64,000 bases of DNA from NCBI GenBank assembly GCA_003963005.1, contig RXJW01000055.1, forward strand, positions 1-64,000, read 5' to 3'. The position numbers were made by a program, and so were the translations under genes. Within the stretch, counting starts at the first letter, position 1; every line of letters begins with the position of its first letter. The notes beneath the pieces are model-generated. The model was not told the origin of the DNA and made no database searches. It worked only from the letters and a program-made list of their open reading frames with translations. Origin of the DNA: Burkholderiales bacterium (GTDB taxonomy: Bacteria; Pseudomonadota; Gammaproteobacteria; Burkholderiales; Burkholderiaceae_C). Shown piece after piece: positions 7,366 through 16,145 of this stretch.

Positions 7366-8243
7366 GCCGCGATGCCGACCCGCAGGGTGGCGACGTAGCC
7401 GGCACTGGCCGAGCCGGTGATGCCGACGAGTTGGGTGCTGTAACCGTCGCTGAAGATGCCGTCGGTCGACAGGCTGCTGGCGGCGTTGTTGGCCGCGCTG
7501 CTGCCGTAGCCGCTGGTGGCGTAGACGGCCGTGCTGGCCTCCGCCGGGAAACACATCTGCGAGGTGCGCAGCTTGTTGTTCCAGTTGGTGGCGGTGGCGG
7601 TGCTGCGGTAGACCTCGAAGTGGATGTGCGGCACCCGTCCGGCGTAGCAGCCCGGGTAGATCGTCTGGAACGTGACCCGGCCGTCGCTGCCGGTGGACTG
7701 CACGCCGCGCAGATAGTTCTCGCCGGTCACGCCGCTGGAGTACATCGAATAGCGGCCCTGGGCATCGCAGTGCCACAGGTAGATCGCATAGCCGCTCAGG
7801 TCGGCGCAGGACGCGTTGGTGTTCACGAGTTCGATGATGACCTGCAGCGGCACCCCGGTGGCCACGCCGCTGGCGCCAGCGATGCTGGCGCGGATGTCGC
7901 TGCGCACGATGCCGCTCAGCGCCAGGGCGTTCGCAATGCTACCGTTGGCCGTGTTCGAACCGTCGCCCGGGTAGGGGCCGGCTGTCTCCTCGGGAATGAC
8001 CGAGCAGGTGCTGGATGTCGAGCCGCTGCTGCCGGAACTGCCCGAGCTGCTGGAGCCGGAGGTCGAACTCGTGCTGGCGACGGCGTCGCCCCCACCGCCG
8101 CAACCCACGAGACCGAGGCCGGCCAGCCCCCCGGCACCGCCCACCAGCCAGCGCAGTGCGCCGCGGCGGCTGCCGGCCTGGCGCATCAGGCGTTCGAGGT
8201 CATGGGCGAGGCCGAGATCGTGATCGTGCGGGTGAGTGGCCAT
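7362..8243 (-). CDS. lipoprotein-anchored intradiol ring-cleavage dioxygenase-like protein
   Basis: A 293-residue protein. After about 30 residues it has a signal-like stretch ending GLVGCGGGG (lipobox Cys), then a Ser/Gly-rich linker, then a domain of the intradiol dioxygenase family. The likely non-haem iron ligands are all visible: a Tyr in AQGRYSMY, a Tyr in YPGCYAGR and two His in RVPHIHFEV. Classical members open catechols or protocatechuate; secreted lipoprotein versions are common in bacteria, mostly with unknown substrates. The ATG at 8243 follows AGGAG by 7 bases and is preferred over one 30 bases upstream. It is the first gene of an operon with the OmpR/EnvZ pair. Confidence 0.78.
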   Translation of the reverse strand: MATHPHDHDLGLAHDLERLMRQAGSRRGALRWLVGGAGGLAGLGLVGCGGGGDAVASTSSTSGSSSSGSSGSSGSTSSTCSVIPEETAGPYPGDGSNTANGSIANALALSGIVRSDIRASIAGASGVATGVPLQVIIELVNTNASCADLSGYAIYLWHCDAQGRYSMYSSGVTGENYLRGVQSTGSDGRVTFQTIYPGCYAGRVPHIHFEVYRSTATATNWNNKLRTSQMCFPAEASTAVYATSGYGSSAANNAASSLSTDGIFSDGYSTQLVGITGSASAGYVATLRVGIAA

Positions 8244-8326
8244 GGCAGGCTCCTGGGTTGGGATGGCTGCCATTGCATCGCCGTCATGTATCGGGGCCTT
8301 GCCCAGTTTGTGTCAGGCCTGACACG

Positions 8327-9580
8327 TCAGCCCAGGATGAGCTGCAGCGAGCCCTGCAGCGCGCGGATCAGGTCCTCCAGCGCCTGCAGCAGCCGCTCGC
8401 TGCCCTGGTGCATGCGCTGCACCGCCTCGCCCGGCTCCACGCGCAAGCCGCGCAGCAGAACGAGCCAGGCCTCGTCCACGGCGGCAAACGCCGGCTGCAG
8501 CGCCGGGCTGGCCAGCGGTGTCGCGCGCACGGCGTCATAGGCCTGGATGAATTCGTCCAGCCCGGCAGCCAGGCCGGTTGCGTCGTGGCCGGGCACGACC
8601 TGGGCGAGCAGCCCCTCCTTGGCCAGACGCTGGCTCAACAGCCGCAGCCGCGTCACCTGGGCCAGCAGCCCCACGGGGCGCTGGCCGGCACGCTCGCACA
8701 GCCGGGCGACCAGCAGCTCGCTGCTCTCCAGCAGCCGCTGGGCCGCCTCGTCGCTGCGCTGGAGATCCGGCTGGCGGCTGGCCAGGGCAGGCTGAAGCTG
8801 CCGCCACGCGCTGGCCACCGCGGCCTGCTCGGCGGACAGGTCCTCCCGGAGCAGCTCGGCCAGGCGTTCGAGGTTGGCAGCCACACGCGCCATCGACGCG
8901 TCAAGCAGCGACTGCGCCTCGCGCCGCTCCGGCAGCGTGAGCCGCGGCCACTGCCGCAGGGTCTGCAGCTTGACCATGCGCTGGCTCAGCATCCGCTGCG
9001 CCCCGGCGCGCTCGAGCGCCTCGGCCAGTTCGGCCGTGCGCACCACACCACGGGCCACGTCGGGCAGCTTGGACTGCGTCTGCATGGCCGTGCTGCGCAG
9101 CAGCGCGAATGCCGCCGCTTCGTCGATGCCGCGGGCCTGCATCAGCAGGCCCTTGGCCCGCTCGGTCCACTTGCGCTCGTCGAGCTGCGCACGCACGAGC
9201 TGCTCCTGCGCCGTGAACCGGACCGCCAGGCCGCCCGTCCACGCCAACACCGCCGCCTTCAGGGGCAGCGCCGTGTCGGCCGGCAGCCACTGCACGATGC
9301 CACGGCCGATCAGCGCCTCGCGCACGCCGGCCGACGGTGGCGGCGAGAGCAGCAGCACCGGGCAGGCGAACGGTCGATCCGACCCGGCCAGGGCGGCGAG
9401 CGAGGCAGCGTCCGGACAGCTCAGCAGCCCGATCGCCGAGGGGTCGACCGGCGTGGTCAGGTCCGGCACGGCCTGCAGGCGCCAGCCCTCCCGCTGGAGA
9501 TCGTCGGCATCCAGGGGCAGGTCGGGGCTGCACAGCAGCAGGCGGTCCGTCGCGGTGCGCGTGATGGCGGAGTCAGGCAT
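8327..9580 (-). CDS. ANTAR regulator fused to a PilJ/NarX-type sensor domain
   Basis: A 417-residue soluble protein with three parts. A degenerate receiver-like domain (about 10-125) comes first. An ANTAR RNA-binding domain (about 131-186, with ERKWTERAKGLLMQARG and EAAAFALLRSTAM) follows. A long helical region (about 190-417) carries two copies of the motif of PilJ N-terminal/NarX sensor domains: QRMLSQRMVKL (195-205) and RLLSQRLAKEG (313-323). In NarX the matching arginine region binds nitrate. There is no signal peptide or membrane helix, so it should sense a cytoplasmic ligand. It is divergent from nirB across a shared control region. The N-terminus of an alternative reading begins 45 codons earlier; the chosen ATG fits the domain boundary. 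Confidence 0.75.
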   Translation of the reverse strand: MPDSAITRTATDRLLLCSPDLPLDADDLQREGWRLQAVPDLTTPVDPSAIGLLSCPDAASLAALAGSDRPFACPVLLLSPPPSAGVREALIGRGIVQWLPADTALPLKAAVLAWTGGLAVRFTAQEQLVRAQLDERKWTERAKGLLMQARGIDEAAAFALLRSTAMQTQSKLPDVARGVVRTAELAEALERAGAQRMLSQRMVKLQTLRQWPRLTLPERREAQSLLDASMARVAANLERLAELLREDLSAEQAAVASAWRQLQPALASRQPDLQRSDEAAQRLLESSELLVARLCERAGQRPVGLLAQVTRLRLLSQRLAKEGLLAQVVPGHDATGLAAGLDEFIQAYDAVRATPLASPALQPAFAAVDEAWLVLLRGLRVEPGEAVQRMHQGSERLLQALEDLIRALQGSLQLILG

Positions 9581-9620
9581 GGGCGCCAAGTATCCGGGCA
9601 AGCCGGGCCGCCCGACAGCA

Positions 9621-9637
9621 TGCGCCGAGCTGGTGCG
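9621..9637 (+). promoter_or_regulatory. NtrC-like binding site upstream of nirB
   Basis: TGCGCCGAGCTGGTGCG fits the NtrC consensus TGCACC-N5-GGTGCA with 5 of 6 bases in each half. It lies about 105 bases upstream of the -24 box of the nirB sigma-54 promoter, a normal distance for an enhancer site. A further half site, TGCACC, follows at 9651-9656. The region is shared with the divergent ANTAR-PilJ gene. Confidence 0.5.
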
Positions 9638-9740
9638 GTTTTGGGGCGAATGCACCCGCACCGGGCTCGACAACGCTTCGGCGTGGGGCGTCGCATGCGG
9701 TTTTTCACGCTGCAACCGGGCTGGAGGCCAGCGTCATCGC

Positions 9741-9755
9741 TGGCACATCGCTTGC
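9741..9755 (+). promoter_or_regulatory. sigma-54 type promoter for nirB
   Basis: TGGCACATCGCTTGC matches TGGCAC-N5-TTGC without a mismatch, with GG and GC 10 bases apart. The predicted start near 9767 leaves a leader of only about 17 bases before the nirB ATG, with an AGGAG site. No attenuator can therefore fit here, unlike at nrtA. Confidence 0.7.
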
Positions 9756-9783
9756 GATGCAAACAACGGACCAGGAGCCGCGC

Positions 9784-12234
9784 ATGAAGAAGCTCAAACT
9801 CGTGATGGTGGGAAACGGCATGGCCGGCGTGCGCACGCTGGAGGAACTGCTGAAGATCGCGCCCGACCTGTACGAGATCACGGTGTTCGGCGCCGAGCCC
9901 CATCCCAACTACAACCGCATCCTGCTGTCGCCCGTGCTCGCGGGGGAGCAGACGCTGGACGAGATCGTCCTGAACCCGCTCGCCTGGTACGAGGAACACG
10001 GCATCACCCTGCACCTGGGCAAGCCGGTGACCGAGATCGACCGCGTGCGCCGCCGTGTCGTCGCGGCCGACGGCAGCACGGCCGACTACGACCGCCTGCT
10101 GATCGCCACCGGCTCCAACCCCTTCGTGCTGCCGGTGCCCGGCAAGGACCTCGACGGCGTCATCGCCTACCGCGACATGGCTGACACGCAAGCCATGATC
10201 GACGCCGCCGCCCGGTACCGGCACGCCGTCGTCATCGGCGGCGGCCTGCTCGGCCTGGAGGCGGCCAACGGTCTGATGCGCCGCGGCATGCAGGTGACCG
10301 TCGTGCACCTGACGGGCACGCTGATGGAACGCCAGCTGGACACCGTGGCGGGCGAACTGCTGCGCCAGTCGCTCGCCGAACGCGGCCTGAGCTTCAGGCT
10401 CGGCGCCCAGACCCAGGCCCTGCTCGGCAACGAGGCGGGCCGCGTGCGCGCCGTCCAGCTCAAGGAGGCGGGCGGCGAGGTCGTGGAGGTGCCGGCGGAT
10501 CTCGTCGTCATGGCGGCCGGCATCCGTCCGAACACGGCGCTGGCGGAGCGCGCGGGCCTGCTGTGCCAACGCGGCATCGTCGTGACCGACACCCTGCAGA
10601 CGGTGACGGACCCGCGCATCTACTCGGTCGGAGAATGCGCCGCCCACCGCGGCATCGCCTACGGTCTGGTGGCGCCGCTGTTCGAGCAGGGCAAGGTCTG
10701 CGCCACGCACCTGGCGCAGTTCGGCATCGGCCGCTACCAGGGCTCGGCCGTCAGCACCAAGCTCAAGGTGACGGGCATCGACCTCTTCAGCGCCGGCAAC
10801 TTCAGCGGCGGCCCGGGCACGGAGGAGATCGTCATGAGCGACCCCTTCGCCGGTGTCTACAAGAAGCTCGTCATCCAGGATGACCGGCTCGTCGGCGCCT
10901 GCCTGTACGGCGACACGGTGGACGGCAGCTGGTACTTCAAGCTGCTGCGCGAGGGCCGCAAGATCGCCGACATCCGCGACAAGCTGATGTTCGGCGAAGC
11001 CGGCGCCAACATCGGTGACGTCGGCCACCAGGGCATCAACCGGGCCGCCGCGATGGCGGACACCGACGAGGTCTGCGGCTGCAATGGCGTGGCCAAGGGC
11101 ACCATCTGCAAGGCCATCCGCGACAAGGGCCTGTTCACGCTCGACGAGGTGCGCAAGCACACCAAGGCCAGCGCCTCCTGCGGCAGCTGCACCGGGTTGG
11201 TCGAGCAGCTGCTGATGGCGACGGCCGGCGGCGACTACTCAGCCGCGCCGCAGAAAAAGGCCCTGTGCGCCTGCACCGACGCGAGTCACCAGGAGGCCCG
11301 CGACGCCATCCGCGCCGGCCACCTGCTGACGCTGCCCGAGGTGTTCAAGGCGCTGGCATGGCGCACGCCCGACGGCTGCGCCACCTGCCGACCGGCGATC
11401 AACTACTACCTGATCAGCACCTGGCCCAAGGAGGCCGTGGACGACCCGCAGAGCCGCTTCATCAACGAGCGCAGCCATGCCAACATCCAGAAGGACGGCC
11501 GCTACTCGGTCATTCCGCGCATGTGGGGCGGCGAGACGACCGCGGACGAGCTCCGCCGCATCGCCGACGCGGTGGACAAGTACCAGATCCCGACCGTCAA
11601 GGTCACCGGCGGCCAGCGCATCGACCTGCTGGGCGTGAAGAAGGAAGACCTGCCCGCCGTCTGGCGCGACATTGGCATGCCCTCCGGCCACGCCTACGCC
11701 AAGGCGCTGCGCACCGTGAAGACCTGCGTGGGCAGCGAATGGTGCCGCTTCGGCACGCAGGACAGCACCCAGATGGGCAAGGACCTGGAGCGGGCGCTGT
11801 GGCGCATGTATGCGCCGCACAAGGTCAAGATCGCCGTGTCCGGTTGCCCGCGCAACTGTGCCGAGGCGGGCATCAAGGACGTGGGTGTCATCGGCGTGGA
11901 CTCCGGCTGGGAGATCTACGTCGCCGGCAACGGCGGCATCAAGACCGAGGTGGCGCAGTTCCTGTGCAAGCTCAAGACCCCCGAGGAGGTGCTGGAGATG
12001 AGCGGGGCGTTCCTGCAGCTCTACCGGCTGGAAGGCTGGTACCTGGAACGAACCGTGCATTACGTGAGCCGAGTCGGACTCGATCACGTGAAGCGCAAGC
12101 TGCTCGACGACGTGGAAGGACGCAAGGCGCTGTGGGCGCAATTGCAGTTCAGCCTCGACGGGGAGCCGGATCCGTGGTTCGACTTCGAGCCGGCGCAGGT
12201 GGATCTGCGCCAGTTCGGCAAGCTCAACGTCTGA
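9784..12234 (+). CDS. nirB: assimilatory nitrite reductase, large subunit
   Basis: An 816-residue cytoplasmic NAD(P)H-nitrite reductase. Domains in order are: an FAD/NAD(P)-binding pyridine nucleotide-disulphide reductase part (1-400); two BFD-like [2Fe-2S] segments (VCGCNGVAKGTIC with CGSCTG, then CACTDA with CATCRPA); a nitrite/sulphite reductase ferredoxin half-domain; and the sirohaem/4Fe-4S domain with TCVGSEWCRFG and SGCPRNCAEAG supplying the four cluster cysteines. It reduces nitrite to ammonium with six electrons, together with NirD. The start is set by CAGGAG 7-8 bases upstream. The next gene follows after 23 bases. Confidence 0.95.
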   Translation: MKKLKLVMVGNGMAGVRTLEELLKIAPDLYEITVFGAEPHPNYNRILLSPVLAGEQTLDEIVLNPLAWYEEHGITLHLGKPVTEIDRVRRRVVAADGSTADYDRLLIATGSNPFVLPVPGKDLDGVIAYRDMADTQAMIDAAARYRHAVVIGGGLLGLEAANGLMRRGMQVTVVHLTGTLMERQLDTVAGELLRQSLAERGLSFRLGAQTQALLGNEAGRVRAVQLKEAGGEVVEVPADLVVMAAGIRPNTALAERAGLLCQRGIVVTDTLQTVTDPRIYSVGECAAHRGIAYGLVAPLFEQGKVCATHLAQFGIGRYQGSAVSTKLKVTGIDLFSAGNFSGGPGTEEIVMSDPFAGVYKKLVIQDDRLVGACLYGDTVDGSWYFKLLREGRKIADIRDKLMFGEAGANIGDVGHQGINRAAAMADTDEVCGCNGVAKGTICKAIRDKGLFTLDEVRKHTKASASCGSCTGLVEQLLMATAGGDYSAAPQKKALCACTDASHQEARDAIRAGHLLTLPEVFKALAWRTPDGCATCRPAINYYLISTWPKEAVDDPQSRFINERSHANIQKDGRYSVIPRMWGGETTADELRRIADAVDKYQIPTVKVTGGQRIDLLGVKKEDLPAVWRDIGMPSGHAYAKALRTVKTCVGSEWCRFGTQDSTQMGKDLERALWRMYAPHKVKIAVSGCPRNCAEAGIKDVGVIGVDSGWEIYVAGNGGIKTEVAQFLCKLKTPEEVLEMSGAFLQLYRLEGWYLERTVHYVSRVGLDHVKRKLLDDVEGRKALWAQLQFSLDGEPDPWFDFEPAQVDLRQFGKLNV

Positions 12235-12257
12235 AACCACTTGTCCGGAGCGCCCGT

Positions 12258-12986
12258 ATGCAGTCCTCGCGTCGCCAGTTGCTGATGTCCGCCACCCTCG
12301 CCGGCATGTCGGCTCTGCCCCTCGTCGGGCAGTGCCAGGCGCCGGCCTCGTGCGCGACGCCCAGCCTTGGTGCACTGACGCAGCGCATGGGCAAGGCCTG
12401 GCTGTGCACGGCCGACCCTCAGCTGGCCCCGGTTGCACAGCAGGTGCTCAAGGACAGCCAGCTGGTGTTCCAGCGGCAACTCGTGCAGCTTCATGCCGGC
12501 ACCACCAGCCCGGAACAGGCCGGCAGCCTGCGCGCGCTGGCCCGCCGCTATGAGGACTACCAGGCCCTGTTTGCGGTCGCGCCGGCGGCTGACACCCACC
12601 GTGCGCTGCTCACCACCGCCAACGAGATGCTGACCCTCGCTCAGCTCGCCAGCGGTGACCGCACCGCACTGCCCTGGCAGGCCCGCCTGGCGGCACGCCA
12701 GCGGCTGCTGTCACAGCGCATCGCCCTGCTCGGCCTCGCGCAGGTGGACACCGTGACGACCCGTCGCGAGCGCCAGAGCGCCATCTACGAATTCGAGGCC
12801 GGCCTGCAGACGCTGCGCGAGGCCGGCAATGCCACCCTGCGCCCCCACCTGGCCGCAGCCGACGCCGCCTGGACCCCGCTGCGCGATGCGGCAGGTGCCG
12901 GCCAGCCGGCCCCGGTCTTCACGACCAGCGAGCGGCTGCTCGTCGTGATGGACGCGGTCACCGAACACTGTTCCCGCATCACCTGA
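12258..12986 (+). CDS. exported PilJ/NarX-type sensor-domain protein in the nir-nas operon
   Basis: A 242-residue protein with an N-terminal export signal containing a twin arginine (SSRRQLLMSATLAGM, cleavage around residue 25-30). One helical domain follows, with two copies of the PilJ/NarX sensor motif: LTQRMGKAW (40-48) and RQRLLSQRIALLG (147-159). No kinase, methyl-accepting or DNA-binding part is present. Its position between nirB and nirD implies a role in nitrate or nitrite handling, perhaps as a periplasmic nitrate/nitrite binder. The same domain type is fused to ANTAR in the divergent gene. The function is inferred from context only. Confidence 0.65.
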   Translation: MQSSRRQLLMSATLAGMSALPLVGQCQAPASCATPSLGALTQRMGKAWLCTADPQLAPVAQQVLKDSQLVFQRQLVQLHAGTTSPEQAGSLRALARRYEDYQALFAVAPAADTHRALLTTANEMLTLAQLASGDRTALPWQARLAARQRLLSQRIALLGLAQVDTVTTRRERQSAIYEFEAGLQTLREAGNATLRPHLAAADAAWTPLRDAAGAGQPAPVFTTSERLLVVMDAVTEHCSRIT

Positions 12987-12996
12987 AGGTTGCTCG

Positions 12997-13377
12997 ATGG
13001 ACTGGACCCGCATCTGCGCCCTGCAAGACATTCCCGTGCTCGGCTCGCGCCGGGTCCAGCGCCCTCAGGGCCTCGATGTGGCCGTGTTCCGCAATGCCGC
13101 CGACGAGGTCTTCGCCCTGCTCGACCGCTGCCCGCACAAGGGCGGGCCCCTGAGCCAGGGCATCGTCTTCGGCACCAGCGTCGCCTGCCCGCTGCACAAC
13201 TGGACGATCCGCCTCACCGACGGCTGCGCCCGCGCGCCCGATGAAGGCTGCACGCCGGCCTTCCAGGTGAAGGTCGAGGCCGGCGACGTGTTCCTGTGCC
13301 GGACCGAACTCGACACCCTCGCTCTCGACCTGCCCGCGCCGGTGGCCGGCCCCCGCCTGAGCATGGCCAACGCCTGA
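12997..13377 (+). CDS. nirD: assimilatory nitrite reductase, small subunit
   Basis: A 126-residue Rieske-fold protein. It begins WTRICALQDIPVLGSRRV and keeps both ligand pairs of a Rieske [2Fe-2S] cluster, CPHKGGP and CPLHNW, 17 residues apart. Many NirD proteins have lost these residues, so this one may carry a cluster. It pairs with NirB to form the cytoplasmic nitrite reductase. It starts 10 bases after the PilJ-type gene and is followed by nasA after 26 bases, in one operon. Confidence 0.92.
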   Translation: MDWTRICALQDIPVLGSRRVQRPQGLDVAVFRNAADEVFALLDRCPHKGGPLSQGIVFGTSVACPLHNWTIRLTDGCARAPDEGCTPAFQVKVEAGDVFLCRTELDTLALDLPAPVAGPRLSMANA

Positions 13378-13403
13378 AGGCTTGCACGCCCGGGAACCCG
13401 ACC

Positions 13404-16145
13404 ATGCGCGAAACCAGGTCCACCTGCCCCTACTGTGGCGTCGGCTGCGGGGTCGTCATCGAGCACGATGGCGCCCAGATCACGGGCGTGCGCGGCGACC
13501 CCGACCACCCCGCCAACTTCGGCCGCCTGTGCACCAAGGGCACGATCCTGCACCTCACGGCCACGCCGGTCGTGCTGCAACGCCAGCGGCTGCGCGAGCC
13601 GATGCGGCGCGCCACGCGGGGGGCAGCGCCCGAGGTGATCGACTGGGCCACGGCCAACGGCGAGATCGCCGAACGGCTGCTCGCCCTGCGCGCGGCGCAC
13701 GGCCCGGGCTCGATCGGCGTCTACATCTCCGGACAGCTGCTGACCGAGGACTACCACGCGTTCAACAAGCTGGCCCGCGCGGTGCTCGGCACGCCCCACA
13801 TCGACTCCAACTCCCGGCTGTGCATGAGCTCCGCCGTGGTGGGCTACAAGCAGGCCCTCGGGGCGGACGCGCCGCCCTGCAGCTACGAGGACATCGAACT
13901 CGCCGACTGCGTGCTGGTGAGCGGCGCCAACCCGGCCTGGGCCCACCCCATCCTGTTCCGCCGGCTGGAAGCCGCGCGGGCCGCGCGCCCGGGGCACAAG
14001 CTAATCGTCATCGACCCGCGCCGCACCGAGACCGCCGAACTGGCCGACCTGCACCTGCAGCTCCGGGCCGGCACCGACGTGGCGCTCAGCCATGCGTTGC
14101 TGCACGCCATCATCTGGCAGGGCTGGACGGTGCCGGACTTCATCGCCGCGCACACCGACGGCTTCGACGCGCTCAAGACCCTGGTGCGCGACTGGACGCC
14201 GGCCCGCGCCGCACAGGTCTGCGGCGTGCCCGAGGCGGCGATCTGGCAGGCGGCCGAGTGGTTCGCCACCGCCCCCGCCAGCCTGAGCCTGTACTGCCAG
14301 GGCCTCAACCAGAGCAGCAGCGGCACGGCCAAGAACACCGCACTGATCAACCTGCACCTGGCCACCGGCCAGATCGGCCGACCCGGCGCCGGCCCGTTCT
14401 CGCTGACGGGGCAACCCAACGCCATGGGCGGGCGCGAAAGCGGCGGCATGGCCACGCTGCTGCCCGGCCACCGCGACCCGTCCCGAGCCGAGGACTGGGC
14501 GGACATCGCCCGGCTGTGGGGCGTGCCGGACCTGCCGGGGCAGCGCGGCCACACCGCGGTCGAGATGTTCGAGGCCGCGGCCCGCGGCGAGATCAAGGCG
14601 CTGTGGATCGCCTGCACCAACCCCGCACAGTCCCTGCCCGACCAGGCACTGGTGCGCCAGGCACTGGAACGCTGCGAGCTCGTCATCCTGCAGGAGGCCT
14701 TCGCCCACACCGCCACCGCCCGCTACGCCGACTACCTGCTGCCCGCAGCCACCTGGGGCGAGAAGGAAGGCACGGTCACCAACAGCGAACGTCGCATCAG
14801 CCGCGTGCGCGCGGCCGTGCCGCCGGCCGGCCAGGCGCGCCCCGACTGGCGCATCGTGCGCGACATCGCCACGCTGATCGACGCGGGCCTCGGCCGCCCG
14901 GCCCGCCTCGTCGCCGCGGGACCGGAAGACCTCTGGTGCGAACACCGCGAGGCCACCCGCGGCCGCGACCTGGACATCACCGGCCTGTCCTGGGCGCTGC
15001 TCGACGCGCAGGGCCCGCAGCAGTGGCCCTACGTCCAGGGTCCGACGCCACGCCTGTACACCGACCGGCGCTTCGCCACGCCCGACGGTCGCGCCCGCTT
15101 CATCGCGCGGCCCTTCCGCCCGCCGGCCGAAGCGCCGAGCCCGCTGCGCCCCTTTGCACTGACCACCAGCCGCCTGCGCGACCAGTGGCACGGCATGAGC
15201 CGCAGCGGCACCGTGCCAGGGCTGTTCGCGCACGAGGGCCGGCCGGCCGTGCGCGTTCATCCGGCCGATGCAGCCCGACGGCGGCTGGCCGACGGTGAAC
15301 TGGTGCGGGTGCGCTCGGCCCGTGGCGAGGTCGTGCTGCCGCTGCGCCTGGACGACACGCTGCCGCCCGCCGGTGCCGATCTGCCGATGCACTGGGGCGA
15401 CGAGTTCATCGGCGCTCAACTCGGCATCAATGCGATCACGCCGGGGGCGTTCTGCCCCGACGCCAAGCAGCCCGAACTGAAGTTCAGCGCCGTGGCCATC
15501 GAGCCCGCCGACCTGCCCTGGCGCCTGAGCGCCTGCGCCTGGGTGCCCGCCGACCAGGGCCCCGCGCTGCGCGAGCGGCTGCGCGCGCTGATGCCGCACT
15601 TCGGCTACGCGCACTGCCTGCCCGAGCCCACGCGCGGCGAGTGGTCAGGCTGGACCTTCGAGGCAGCCTGCCAGCACGCGCCCGCCGCGACCCTGGTCGA
15701 CGCCCTGGCCGACGCCGTCGGGCTGCGCGGCCCCGACGTGCTGCGCTACGCCGACGCGCAGCGCGACCGCCTGCGCCTGCTGCGCCTGGCGGACGCCGAC
15801 CTCCAGGCCGCGCCGCTGCAAGCCCTGCTGCGGGTGGGCCTGCATGACGAAGGTGCCTGGCTGACCGACCTCTGGCGCGCCCGCACGGCGGCCTCGACCG
15901 TCGGCCGCTGGCTGCTCTCGCCCGGCGCCCCGCCGACCAACACGCCGGCCGTGAGCCCGCAGGTCTGCAACTGCTTCGATGTCCGCGAAGACGTGATCCG
16001 CCTGACGCTCGCCCGCTGCAGCGGCAGCCCGGGCGAGCGGCTGGCCCAGCTGCAGGCCGAGCAGCGCTGCGGCACGCAGTGCGGCTCCTGCCTGCCGGCC
16101 CTGCGCCGCCTGGTGGCCACCACACCCGAGGAGGTGCCCGCATGA
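13404..16145 (+). CDS. nasA: assimilatory nitrate reductase, molybdopterin catalytic subunit
   Basis: A 913-residue cytoplasmic enzyme that reduces nitrate to nitrite. The N-terminus holds the [4Fe-4S] motif CPYCGVGC (residues 8-15). A molybdopterin oxidoreductase domain and a molydopterin-dinucleotide-binding domain follow to about residue 700. The C-terminal region (about 850-910) is a BFD-like [2Fe-2S] domain with VCNCFDVRED and CGTQCGSC, an electron-entry module found in NasA of enterics and many proteobacteria. No FAD subunit (NasC/NasB type) is encoded next to it, so the electron donor is unknown. Its stop codon overlaps the cobA start (ATGA). Confidence 0.95.
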   Translation: MRETRSTCPYCGVGCGVVIEHDGAQITGVRGDPDHPANFGRLCTKGTILHLTATPVVLQRQRLREPMRRATRGAAPEVIDWATANGEIAERLLALRAAHGPGSIGVYISGQLLTEDYHAFNKLARAVLGTPHIDSNSRLCMSSAVVGYKQALGADAPPCSYEDIELADCVLVSGANPAWAHPILFRRLEAARAARPGHKLIVIDPRRTETAELADLHLQLRAGTDVALSHALLHAIIWQGWTVPDFIAAHTDGFDALKTLVRDWTPARAAQVCGVPEAAIWQAAEWFATAPASLSLYCQGLNQSSSGTAKNTALINLHLATGQIGRPGAGPFSLTGQPNAMGGRESGGMATLLPGHRDPSRAEDWADIARLWGVPDLPGQRGHTAVEMFEAAARGEIKALWIACTNPAQSLPDQALVRQALERCELVILQEAFAHTATARYADYLLPAATWGEKEGTVTNSERRISRVRAAVPPAGQARPDWRIVRDIATLIDAGLGRPARLVAAGPEDLWCEHREATRGRDLDITGLSWALLDAQGPQQWPYVQGPTPRLYTDRRFATPDGRARFIARPFRPPAEAPSPLRPFALTTSRLRDQWHGMSRSGTVPGLFAHEGRPAVRVHPADAARRRLADGELVRVRSARGEVVLPLRLDDTLPPAGADLPMHWGDEFIGAQLGINAITPGAFCPDAKQPELKFSAVAIEPADLPWRLSACAWVPADQGPALRERLRALMPHFGYAHCLPEPTRGEWSGWTFEAACQHAPAATLVDALADAVGLRGPDVLRYADAQRDRLRLLRLADADLQAAPLQALLRVGLHDEGAWLTDLWRARTAASTVGRWLLSPGAPPTNTPAVSPQVCNCFDVREDVIRLTLARCSGSPGERLAQLQAEQRCGTQCGSCLPALRRLVATTPEEVPA

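Noticed and set aside
9457-11160. Long open frame (567 codons) on the minus strand across nirB
   Set aside because: It is antisense to a gene with full NirB motifs; composition is Ala/Val/Gln/His-rich without motifs, the usual mirror frame of GC-rich coding DNA.
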